Positions 14,845-23,210 of a stretch of DNA of 48,528 nucleotides are shown one piece after another. Both the position numbers and the translations under genes were made by a program. Position 1 is the stretch's first letter. Every line of letters begins with the position of its first letter. The notes under the pieces were generated by a model. The model was not told the DNA's origin, searched no databases, and saw nothing but the letters and a program-made list of their open reading frames with translations. The stretch is from the NCBI RefSeq assembly GCF_021502675.1, contig NZ_JAKFHA010000001.1:348317-396844 (forward strand). Reading direction: 5' to 3'. The stretch is from Yinghuangia soli (GTDB taxonomy: Bacteria > Actinomycetota > Actinomycetes > Streptomycetales > Streptomycetaceae).

Positions 14845-17699
14845 TAGTCGTCTCCCCCGAAGAGCGTCTCAGCCACCGCAACCGAACGGAGCGTAGCCGA
14901 CGTCGCCGACACATCCGCCCACGCGCCGCCCAGGCCATTGAACAGGCCAGCGGTCGGGGCGTCCTGGGATTCCATCAGCTCGTACAAACGGGTGGCCAAC
15001 CGGTTGACCTCGTCCAGACCCACCCGATCCTTCACAGCGGCCATGAGCCGGGCGGCAGTTTCGCGTCCCTCGGCCGCATACGCGCGGGCGAGGTGGCAGG
15101 TGACCTCCCACAACGACAGCCGGTCGTCGTTGGCCGGATCCCACTTCGGGTCGAGGTCCTGGGGCTTGATCAGTGTGACCTTGCCGCCGCCGGAAGTGAG
15201 GACCCCGCCGCGGGCGATCCCTTCCACCGACAGACCGAGCGGAACGGCCAGGGACTCGGCGTCGCCGTAGGGACGGGTGTTCCAGCCATAAGAGCGGTAC
15301 CAGTCCAGGCAGAAGCGGGTGTCGGCATCCAAATCGGCGTCGTGTTCGTTCTGGAGCGCATCGAAGGTCTGGTTGATCAATGCCAGTGCCGTCTTCACGC
15401 TCATGGGCGAACCATCGTCCTCCAGAACCCGCGAGTAGCGGGAAAACACTGCCATGCCAGGACCCAAGATTGTCTGGCGCAAGTCCGCAGGCGCGATCGC
15501 ACCCTCGCGGATCTTCGGAAGGGCTGCTTCCAACTCATTGTGCAGAGCATCAAGGAAACCGGTTCGGTCGGTTGCGGGGGCCGTCGCCTCTCGAGGCCGC
15601 AAAGCCAGCACGATGGATGAAGCGAGCGCATTCATCCCCACGGACATCATGCGATTTGGTAGTTCCGAACGAATAGGCCACGTTGCAGTGATGATCCAAC
15701 CGGACCGGATCATCCCGTCCAGGAAGGTCGACCACCCGGTACTAGCAATACCCTCCTTTTCAAGTTCCGACTGCTTGAAAGCATAGAAGACCGTAATTGG
15801 ATATTCAGGCAATGCGGCGCGCCGGGCCTGCGAGAAGACAAGCTCAAACCCCTTCTCGAAAAAAGATTCCGCTTCCCCCTTTCCACCGTGGCGATATGGG
15901 TTGGCGACGAGTTCCTCCGCCTTAGGCACAAGCATGGTCCCGAAAAGATTCGGGTGAATGTCGCGGAGAGATCGGCGGAGCCAAATATAGAAAAAGTCGG
16001 ACAGGTCAGAGTAGCCAATATTGTCGTAGTATGGGGGGTCAGTGGAGATCAGAGCCCCGTCGTAACTGCGACTCGCTGCGTCTGCCTGCAATGCCGAGCC
16101 GGCAAATCGGGTAATAGCCATACCATCAAGAACTTCAGCTTCCGATGCCACTACAGTGGTAAATCCACCGCCATATTCCTCAAGAGGGGGCGCTTCCGCA
16201 AAGTCCCAAGTCATAGGGATTGCCTGGCGCTGGAATGACCCACGAAGTCGGTCCATTCGAGCTTCCCAGGTGCACATTGTATTATTTCGCGCGGCCATCT
16301 TGCTCAGAGCAAATGAGAGATAAGTAGCGACTGCATCTGCGTAGGCTTCCGCCCCCATGCCACCGTTGTTTAGACGATCGCCGCGATCAATCCCTGCTGC
16401 AATAGCGTCGGCAACAATCCGCTCTCGAGCTTCGCAGATGAGGTCGCTGAAGGTGGTGAGCGCAACGAGCTGCCGATTCGTGAAAAGATCGGCAAAATCT
16501 GTCATTCCGTAAATCGGAGCCTTGATGTCGCGCGGATAATGCCCCAATTGTCCGGCGGGAACCTCTTCGGGACGCTCGACAGTGGCTGCGTCGACATCGT
16601 TATCGTTCGGCCGTAGGTAGACTCTACGCTTATCTTTCTCCGCGGCTATGGCGACCAACTGCTGGCCAATGAGCTTGGCGCGCCCCTCGGATCTGATGTA
16701 CTTCAGGTCAACTGCGCTGCCACACCCTACGCAGTGTGCGCCTTTGCGGCCGACGGTCCCATCATCGGTGCCATTAGGAGCACTCGCAGGATCATGCTCA
16801 ATGTCGAATTCGACCCGGCGCCCACCAGGCACACTTGCGTCATCGACCAGGTTCGGGACGACGTACGCCTCCTTGCCCTTTTTCTTGCCGAGCCACCAGG
16901 AGCCCGCCAAAGGCATCCTGATACCACATGCGGGATTCGGGCAGGTGACTGTGCGCGCCCAGATCCAGGCGATTACCGTAGCCTTTGTCGTTTTGCCAGT
17001 GGGCTTGCCGTCGGGGCCGAGTACCGGTGCAGCTGCACTTGGGTACAGATGCCCGATGCGCTCCTGCGCGTGATCGCGCATCCAGGCGCCGTACCGACGA
17101 ACGTCCTCCGCCAATCCCATGGCACGGGGCCATGGCCCCATCCGCGCCTCAGCGGCCCCGGGGAACACGGGAGGCTGTCCTGCAAACTTCGGCGGGATCT
17201 CGATGAGGGCCTTGTTAATCAACACTGGCACCGGGTTAAGGTCACTGGCATGAGCCTCAAGGCTCAGACGCTGAGCCTCCAAGGGGATCGTGCCGCCGCC
17301 CGCAAAAGGGTCCAAAATCTTCGGTGGTTTACCCCCGGTGCTCCTGAGAATCTCATCGTGAGCCTCTCGGTACAGAGTCTCATTTGAGATGTTTTCCCAC
17401 TTCACCAATCTGCGCATGATTCCATGCAAGCGCTCACGCTCTGCCTTCTGATCCTCCTCGGCGGGGAACAGTTCCGGGTGGCTCGAAGGGTCGTCGACGA
17501 GCTGCGCGAACAGCACCGCTCGGGCGGCAGCAAGAGGGCGACGCGCCCACCACAGGTGCAGCGTGGAAGGGTGACCGTGGCGGATCGACTTCTCGCGGGC
17601 GGACTCAGCGTTAATGTCCTCGAGCGGAAGCGAAACCTCGATCAGCTTGCGTCGAGGTACGGCACCTGATGTGGCTCCGGGCTGCACTGCGGGGTTCAC
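14844..17699 (-). CDS. DUF1156 adenine-specific DNA methylase
   Basis: A 951-aa protein starting at GTG 17699. The N-terminal DUF1156 block (KLIEVSLPLEDIN, HPSTLHLWWARRPLAAARAV) leads into methyltransferase motif I ILDPFAGGGTIPLEA (D130 to G136) and, much later near residue 550, catalytic motif IV DPPYYDNIGYSDLSDFFYIW. Between them lies a large insert with CPNPACGIRM and CVGCG, a likely zinc ribbon. The DPPY form indicates N6-adenine (or N4-cytosine) modification. In this setting it would mark self DNA for the helicase/ATPase system. It is the second gene of a three-gene operon, 84 bases after the helicase and coupled to the ATPase. Its central part is visibly poorer in G+C and richer in A/T-ending codons than its flanks. 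No separate specificity subunit is present. Confidence 0.9.
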   Translation of the reverse strand: MNPAVQPGATSGAVPRRKLIEVSLPLEDINAESAREKSIRHGHPSTLHLWWARRPLAAARAVLFAQLVDDPSSHPELFPAEEDQKAERERLHGIMRRLVKWENISNETLYREAHDEILRSTGGKPPKILDPFAGGGTIPLEAQRLSLEAHASDLNPVPVLINKALIEIPPKFAGQPPVFPGAAEARMGPWPRAMGLAEDVRRYGAWMRDHAQERIGHLYPSAAAPVLGPDGKPTGKTTKATVIAWIWARTVTCPNPACGIRMPLAGSWWLGKKKGKEAYVVPNLVDDASVPGGRRVEFDIEHDPASAPNGTDDGTVGRKGAHCVGCGSAVDLKYIRSEGRAKLIGQQLVAIAAEKDKRRVYLRPNDNDVDAATVERPEEVPAGQLGHYPRDIKAPIYGMTDFADLFTNRQLVALTTFSDLICEARERIVADAIAAGIDRGDRLNNGGMGAEAYADAVATYLSFALSKMAARNNTMCTWEARMDRLRGSFQRQAIPMTWDFAEAPPLEEYGGGFTTVVASEAEVLDGMAITRFAGSALQADAASRSYDGALISTDPPYYDNIGYSDLSDFFYIWLRRSLRDIHPNLFGTMLVPKAEELVANPYRHGGKGEAESFFEKGFELVFSQARRAALPEYPITVFYAFKQSELEKEGIASTGWSTFLDGMIRSGWIITATWPIRSELPNRMMSVGMNALASSIVLALRPREATAPATDRTGFLDALHNELEAALPKIREGAIAPADLRQTILGPGMAVFSRYSRVLEDDGSPMSVKTALALINQTFDALQNEHDADLDADTRFCLDWYRSYGWNTRPYGDAESLAVPLGLSVEGIARGGVLTSGGGKVTLIKPQDLDPKWDPANDDRLSLWEVTCHLARAYAAEGRETAARLMAAVKDRVGLDEVNRLATRLYELMESQDAPTAGLFNGLGGAWADVSATSATLRSVAVAETLFGGDD

Positions 17700-17783
17700 C
17701 TGCTCAGTCTCGTGTTCGATGTGGACTCGATCGTCGCGTCAGCAGGCGTTCGAGCAGATGAACAGTCTAGAGATTCCGAACGG

Positions 17784-20700
17784 TCAGACCGGGTCGATCC
17801 CTCGGTCCCATTCGAGCTGCCACTTGCGGCGCAGATCGTCCACGTACTTGTCCAGCACCAAGTCAGCGAACGGGTCGAGCACGTAACGAACATGGTCGTT
17901 GGACCCGTCCGGGGTGTCCAGGTCGACGGCCACCAACGCGAGCCGGTAATCAGGTTCGGCGTTCTTGGCGTACCCGACCTCGCTCGTCGTGACCGTGAAG
18001 GTGTCGGCACCCAGGACACGGCCCTTGACCTCGATGAAGACCAGGTGGCCGTCAGGCTTGCCTGAACGGATGTCGAAGCCCTTGTTGGAGTGGCTCATCT
18101 CCTCTGGATCCCGTCCGAGCCGGCGTTCCGCGGCCAAGACGGCATCGACGGCTCTGCGCTCGACGACGCTGGTGTCCACGGCGTAGCTGTCTGGGTTGGC
18201 TTGGTTATCCGCAGCGGCAGGGAGGACCGACGCAGGTAGCACCAGTACGGCGCTGATGATCTGTGGCGGGCGTACGCTGACCTGGGCATCGAGGATTAGC
18301 TCGGCCAGTCGGCGTTCGAGTCGGCTCTCCAGGGAGCGGGCACGCTCACGTGCGGTAGCCGGCGACACGCGGATCTTCTTGCCCGCGGCCTGCGCCTCGG
18401 CCAGCTTGATCGCCTCGCCATCCCAGAAATTCAGCTGCGCCTTCAGCCGCTGCTGCACCATCTTCTTGGTTCGCTCGTGAGCAGGGACGACACGCGCGAC
18501 GACATCCGCGCGGTGCTCGGGCAGACCGTGCTGGATCGCCCATGTCTGGGCGACCTGCTCGACGCCGTCCGTTAGCCAGGCGGACGACAGCTCTGCCTCC
18601 ACGGCGAGTTTCAGTGCGGCCTCCTGCTCCGCGTTCAGGTTTGCGGGCAACGACAGATCCAGATATGGCGCGGGGCCCGCAGGCTCTGCGTCTCCGTCCG
18701 GCAGGACGGAGACATACTGAAATCTCTTGCTGATCGGGGCGCCGCGCCCATCGGTGAGCTCCTCCAGCAAGGCGACGACGAGCCGGGGGGTAGTGGCAGC
18801 CCGATCCAGGAGCGTGGCACCGCGAGTCAAGGTGTCGCCGTACCTGTTCAGGATCTCGGTGACGATCGCGTCCATCAGCGGGTGCCCGGGCGCGATGAGC
18901 TCCGCGTCCGGTCGCCCGGGCACCACTGTTGCGGAGGGCTCGAAGGTGATACGCGCGTACCGTGGACTTATGGTGCGCCGAAGTTCGCGCAGTGCAGCTG
19001 GGACGTGAGTCAGCTCGAACCGGTCCTTCTCTCGCCTGGACGCCCGCCCGCCCAGTGCACGCAAGGACTCCATGACGAACGCCTGCACGAAGTGGGGCTG
19101 CATGCGCCGGGCGTGGGCCTCGTCCATCTGCCGGCGCAGCTCGGCGAGATCCTCCAGCCCGATCTCCGGGCTGGCCAGCGCTCGTTCTTTGATTAGCTCC
19201 TTCAGACCATCGGCCACGGACCTGTCGATGACCCGGTCAAGGTGCGCCCGAACTTCAGGCTGCTCGCCGTAGCGGATGGCGCGCATGAGCAGGTCACGCA
19301 GCGGCTCGTCTGCGAAGGCGTGCTCGCCGAGAACATCGAAGACCTTGCCGCCGTACGCGCGGCGCTGCTCCTCGATCTTGGTCAGCAGCCGCCGGAACAC
19401 TTGGCCCTCCCGAGTCTGGGAGGCCACGAGATTCCACAGCCGACAGACTTCCCGCTGGCCGATGCGGTGGATGCGCCCGAACCGCTGCTCGATCCGGTTG
19501 GGGTTCCACGGCAGGTCGTAGTTGACCATCAGGTGCGCAGCTTGCAGGTTCAGGCCCTCGCCAGCAGCGTCGGTGGCGATCAGGACGTGGCAGCGCGGGT
19601 CGTTGGTGAATCGGGTGCGAATGTCCCGACGCGCCTGGCGTGGGGTGCCGCCGTGGATGGTGACGACGGCATCCTCGTCACCACCCAGCAAGGTGGTGAT
19701 GCGGCTGGCGAGGTAGCCCAGGGTGTCGCGGTGCTCGGTGAATACGATGATCTTGTGGGGGGCCTGGTTGGCCCCGCCCAGACCGTTTTCGCGAGCCTTG
19801 AGAACAAGGGAGCGCAGCTCCTGCCACTTGCGGTCTTCGCCCGATGCACGCACCTGCTCGGCGATCTCCTCCAAACGCGCCAAGACGGCGAGCTCGGTAT
19901 CGAGTTCCACAGCCGTCCGTGCCGCGGTGGCAGAGTCCAGGACCTCTTCCTCGAACTGCTCACGCTGCCCGGCGTCCAACTCGTCCGAGTCGAAGTCTTC
20001 TGGCTCGAACGGCATCGTCGCCGCCGCGAGGGCTCCAGCCCCAGCCAGCACCTCATCCCGGTAGGTGCGCAGGCGAGCAGCACGGCGACGGATCGACTGG
20101 TAGATGGCCTCGGGACTGGATGCGAGGCGCCGCTGCATGACAGTGAGGGCGAACCCCACCGTGCGGCGTCGGCCATCGGACTGCTCGGCCCGGTTCATCT
20201 CCGTGCGCACGTACTCGGTGACGTCTTCGTAAAGCCGCATCTCCATCGGGGAGAGGGTGTACTCGACGGTTTCGGCCACCCTTTCGGGGAAGAGGGGCTT
20301 CCCTTCGAAGGTGAGCAGATCCTCCTTGATCATCCGGCGCATCAGACCGTTGGTGTCAGTGGAGTGCACGCCTTGGCGGTACTCGCCGGCGAACCGGTCG
20401 GGATCCAGCAAGGCCAGGAAGGTCTGGAAATTCGCTTCGGAACCCGCGTGTGGGGTGGCCGTCATCAGCAAGAGATGCCGGGTGATGCTGCCGAGCAGCT
20501 GACCCAGCTCGTAGCGGCGGGTGCGCTTGAGCTCGTTGCCGAACCATGAGGCACTCATCCGGTGAGCTTCGTCCACCACGATCAGGTCCCACTCGGTGTC
20601 CGCGAGCAGGTCCCGCCACTCTTCCTTGCGAGCCAGTTGATCCATTCGTGCGATCAGCATGGGATTGCGGCGGAACGGATCACCGTCGCGGTCCGCTTCC

Positions 20701-21269
20701 GCAAGGTCGCGCGTGAGGATCGTCATTTCGATCCCGAACTTCTCCGCCAGTTCAGACTGCCACTGGTCGACCAGCCCGCCAGGGGCGACGATCAGGCAGC
20801 GGCGCACGTCCCCACGCAGCATCAGTTCCTTGAGATACAGGCCGGCCATGATCGTCTTGCCGGCGCCCGGGTCGTCAGCAAGCAGGAAGCGTAGGGAGCC
20901 TGGCTGGCCCAACAGCGTGCCGTAGACGGCGCGAATTTGATGGGGCAGCGGGTCGATGCTGCTGGTCTCCACCGCCAGCATCGGATCCGACAGACCAGCG
21001 TGCCGCATGCGCAGCGCCTCGGCGGCCAGACGGAACTGCGCGGGGTCGGCATCGAACGACCATCGCGACTTCAAGACTTCCGGACGTAGCACGGCGATGT
21101 CGTCAGGGAACAACACCTGATCGGACAAGTGGCCAGCGTCGTTACGGAGCGTGACATGCAGCGCATCGCCGATCGGCGTGACAGCCACCACCGTGGCCTC
21201 CCCCGAAGTGAGGCCAGTCAGCCGAACCCCAGGCTGGACTTCATGGCTATGCAAGAGCCCTACTCCCAT
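17784..21269 (-). CDS. SNF2-family helicase with C-terminal DUF3883 (DrmD-like)
   Basis: A protein of about 1160 aa. The frame opens at TTG 21275, but I prefer the ATG two codons later (21269); neither has a strong ribosome site. The helicase core has Walker A LADDPGAGKT near residue 130-140, DEAH at about 233-236, motif III TATPHAG, and motif VI RFGRIHRIGQ. After a long linker the C-terminal domain has GFDIRSGKPDGHLVFIEVKGR, the DUF3883 pattern, which resembles a PD-(D/E)XK-like fold. The order helicase, methylase, ATPase recalls the set called Hma in PADLOC, and the helicase resembles DrmD of class 1 DISARM. No DrmA, DrmB or phospholipase D gene is present. It probably translocates on unmodified foreign DNA and recruits the other parts. 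It is first in the operon and divergent from the nuclease. Confidence 0.88.
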   Translation of the reverse strand: MGVGLLHSHEVQPGVRLTGLTSGEATVVAVTPIGDALHVTLRNDAGHLSDQVLFPDDIAVLRPEVLKSRWSFDADPAQFRLAAEALRMRHAGLSDPMLAVETSSIDPLPHQIRAVYGTLLGQPGSLRFLLADDPGAGKTIMAGLYLKELMLRGDVRRCLIVAPGGLVDQWQSELAEKFGIEMTILTRDLAEADRDGDPFRRNPMLIARMDQLARKEEWRDLLADTEWDLIVVDEAHRMSASWFGNELKRTRRYELGQLLGSITRHLLLMTATPHAGSEANFQTFLALLDPDRFAGEYRQGVHSTDTNGLMRRMIKEDLLTFEGKPLFPERVAETVEYTLSPMEMRLYEDVTEYVRTEMNRAEQSDGRRRTVGFALTVMQRRLASSPEAIYQSIRRRAARLRTYRDEVLAGAGALAAATMPFEPEDFDSDELDAGQREQFEEEVLDSATAARTAVELDTELAVLARLEEIAEQVRASGEDRKWQELRSLVLKARENGLGGANQAPHKIIVFTEHRDTLGYLASRITTLLGGDEDAVVTIHGGTPRQARRDIRTRFTNDPRCHVLIATDAAGEGLNLQAAHLMVNYDLPWNPNRIEQRFGRIHRIGQREVCRLWNLVASQTREGQVFRRLLTKIEEQRRAYGGKVFDVLGEHAFADEPLRDLLMRAIRYGEQPEVRAHLDRVIDRSVADGLKELIKERALASPEIGLEDLAELRRQMDEAHARRMQPHFVQAFVMESLRALGGRASRREKDRFELTHVPAALRELRRTISPRYARITFEPSATVVPGRPDAELIAPGHPLMDAIVTEILNRYGDTLTRGATLLDRAATTPRLVVALLEELTDGRGAPISKRFQYVSVLPDGDAEPAGPAPYLDLSLPANLNAEQEAALKLAVEAELSSAWLTDGVEQVAQTWAIQHGLPEHRADVVARVVPAHERTKKMVQQRLKAQLNFWDGEAIKLAEAQAAGKKIRVSPATARERARSLESRLERRLAELILDAQVSVRPPQIISAVLVLPASVLPAAADNQANPDSYAVDTSVVERRAVDAVLAAERRLGRDPEEMSHSNKGFDIRSGKPDGHLVFIEVKGRVLGADTFTVTTSEVGYAKNAEPDYRLALVAVDLDTPDGSNDHVRYVLDPFADLVLDKYVDDLRRKWQLEWDRGIDPV

Positions 21270-21752
21270 GGCCAAGCACCGAGAAGCCTCAGCGCTGCGC
21301 TCGATCGTATCGAGTAAGTGCTCTGTTCTGGTCGCAGACTCGGCTGCCGGCTCTGAGCTTGACGTGCTGTGCGGCCGACGGGCGCTCGCAGCGTAGTCCG
21401 CCGCGCCGTTGACGGCGTTGGATCCTGTCAGGCTGGGGCGGGAACGCGGTCACCTTTGATTCGTAGTCCGGGGCTCGCAGACGCGATCGTTCCTTGCCGG
21501 CCGTCGCCGTCGCGGACCAGGCGGGTGATCCGGTGTCCAGCGGTCTCGAGACCGGCCGCCAGGCCACACGCGACCTCTTGCCTCGTCTCCGCCGAGGGCA
21601 AGGACCGTTCCGTGATGACGCTCTGGCGACGGGCCCAGTCGGACGAAATGATCAGTAAAGTTCGGCTGCCGCTACGCACGGCCGCCGAGGGGCGCCGGCA
21701 CGACGGGCCGCGCCTATTAACTCGCGGCGAAACGATCTTAGGGGGCAGTGAA
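21270..21752. other. Divergent region between helicase and nuclease genes
   Basis: About 480 bases between the two divergent defence genes should contain both promoters. The nuclease frame is open upstream to 21369, but that extension is arginine-rich and has no domain character, so I do not include it. A TTGACG lies at 21360-21365 without a convincing -10. No long inverted repeat was seen that could act as an operator. Confidence 0.45.
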
Positions 21753-22799
21753 GTGGCCACTCGAGCGATGCTTCGGGGGTACCTCCTGGAGGAGGCGCTG
21801 GCCTGGCTGTTGCGCCACAGCGGCTACCGGCTGCTCGTGAACGCTGAGCAGGACCCCGAAGAGCTGGTCTCGGACGGGGGGAACCTTCGCGTACGTGGAC
21901 GTGGCGCGGTCCATCAGGTCGACGTGCTCGGCGAGTTCGCCTTCACTCCGGCTTTCTCGCTTCCGGTGCGACTGTTCCTGGAGGCGAAGTACTACCGAAC
22001 GCCGTGCCGGCTGGAGGTCGTGCGCAACGCGCACGGGGTGATCCACGATGTCAACGAGAACTTCATGAACCGACCCGGATCCCGGCCGCGGCGGCGCTAC
22101 CAGTACTCCTACGCCCTGTTCTCCGCGAACGGTTTCACGTCCGACGCACAGGAGTACGCCCTCGCGCACCAGATCTCCTTGATCGACCTTTCCGGGGAGT
22201 CCTTCACCTGGCTACTCGAGGCCATCAAGGAAGCAGCTCAGGACTTGTACACCGCCCAGGTGCAGCACCACGTCACGTCGTTCCCTGTGTCGTGGATGCG
22301 CGCGGAGCTGCGTCAACGCTTGGACACCGGACCCCTGGATCTGCTGCCCGTGGTGAATACCGGAGCACCGGGGTTCCGTGCCGCCGCCAAGTCCCGGCTC
22401 GCCGATTTCGTCGCGTCCCTGACCACCCACCACGAATCCGAGCTCCTGCTCGGCTTCCCCGCAGCGCCGTTCGTTCTCCCGCTGGCCGCGTCCGACGCAC
22501 AGCAGTTCATGAACTACGCGGACACCCATCCGGACCACGTCGTGAGACTGAGGCGGACCGGGCAGAACGGGGACGCCGAGTGGACCGTGTCTCCGCGAGA
22601 GCCGGGCGGAGGCTACTTGCTGACCTTCAAGCTGCCGGAGCAGATCGAGGACTGGATCAGCGACAACGCCGAGAAGGAACGTCAGAGGACGATGCAGATC
22701 AAGTCCGAGTTCCTCGCCGGCATCACGGTCTACCGCATGGTCGGTGCTGGAGTGCGGTCGTACCAGCTGCGGTACGAGCCGAGCGAGCTCCGGCGATAG
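21753..22799 (+). CDS. Mrr-like PD-(D/E)XK nuclease of the defence island
   Basis: I choose GTG 21753, preceded by GGGGG at 21741-21745, giving 348 aa; ATG 21768 is a possible alternative. The N-terminal domain reads as a restriction-endonuclease fold: helix RGYLLEEALAWLLRHSGY with E13/E14, then HQVDVLGEF with D57, then LFLEAKYYRTP with E77-x-K79, and a following helix with a VNENF segment. This is the D-x(n)-E-x-K set of Mrr-type nucleases. The C-terminal 200 residues are unfamiliar. It is divergent from the helicase operon and inside the island, so it is likely the nuclease arm of the system or an extra defence gene carried with it. I cannot assign it to a named family. Its G+C is like the flanking genes. 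Confidence 0.75.
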   Translation: MATRAMLRGYLLEEALAWLLRHSGYRLLVNAEQDPEELVSDGGNLRVRGRGAVHQVDVLGEFAFTPAFSLPVRLFLEAKYYRTPCRLEVVRNAHGVIHDVNENFMNRPGSRPRRRYQYSYALFSANGFTSDAQEYALAHQISLIDLSGESFTWLLEAIKEAAQDLYTAQVQHHVTSFPVSWMRAELRQRLDTGPLDLLPVVNTGAPGFRAAAKSRLADFVASLTTHHESELLLGFPAAPFVLPLAASDAQQFMNYADTHPDHVVRLRRTGQNGDAEWTVSPREPGGGYLLTFKLPEQIEDWISDNAEKERQRTMQIKSEFLAGITVYRMVGAGVRSYQLRYEPSELRR

Positions 22800-23210
22800 C
22801 AGCCTGCCACCAGCCGGATCCATCCGACAGAAGTCTGCGTGATGCACGACCAGCCCGAGTGCCATGGCTACCCGACCTTCGTGGTTCCGACCGCCGCCGC
22901 CGACACCCTCCGGACAGCCACGATCACAGATGGTGTCGGAGCTTGAAGGGGACATCGATGTGATCATCGACTGATTCGCCCGGTTGCGCCCCAACATCGT
23001 GTTCGCCGAACCCGAACCCGTCCTGGGCGAACGCCGCTCGCGCCCTGCTCCACCTGGTGACTCGTCTCCGCACCCGCGCAGCGGAACCATCGCACGCCGC
23101 GCAAGCACCCGAAGACGACCCTCCCGGCGCCGGGCCAAGCGCGGCACAATGGCTTCACGGCCGGACGGAACCGCCGCACCCACGCGAAGCCTGCGTCGAG
23201 GAGCCCCCGG
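22800..23210. other. Gap between nuclease and recombinase relic, no gene seen
   Basis: About 410 bases without a convincing gene. A 76-codon frame at 22984-23214 is mostly arginine, proline and serine and has no family pattern. A short palindromic stretch, GATGTGATCATCGAC, near 22956-22970 is the only structure noticed. The region may be eroded sequence of the mobile element. Confidence 0.5.

Noticed and set aside
11431-21269. A complete DISARM system
   Set aside because: The helicase and methylase resemble DISARM parts, but no DrmA helicase, DUF1998 (DrmB) or phospholipase D (DrmC) gene is present, while DUF499 is.
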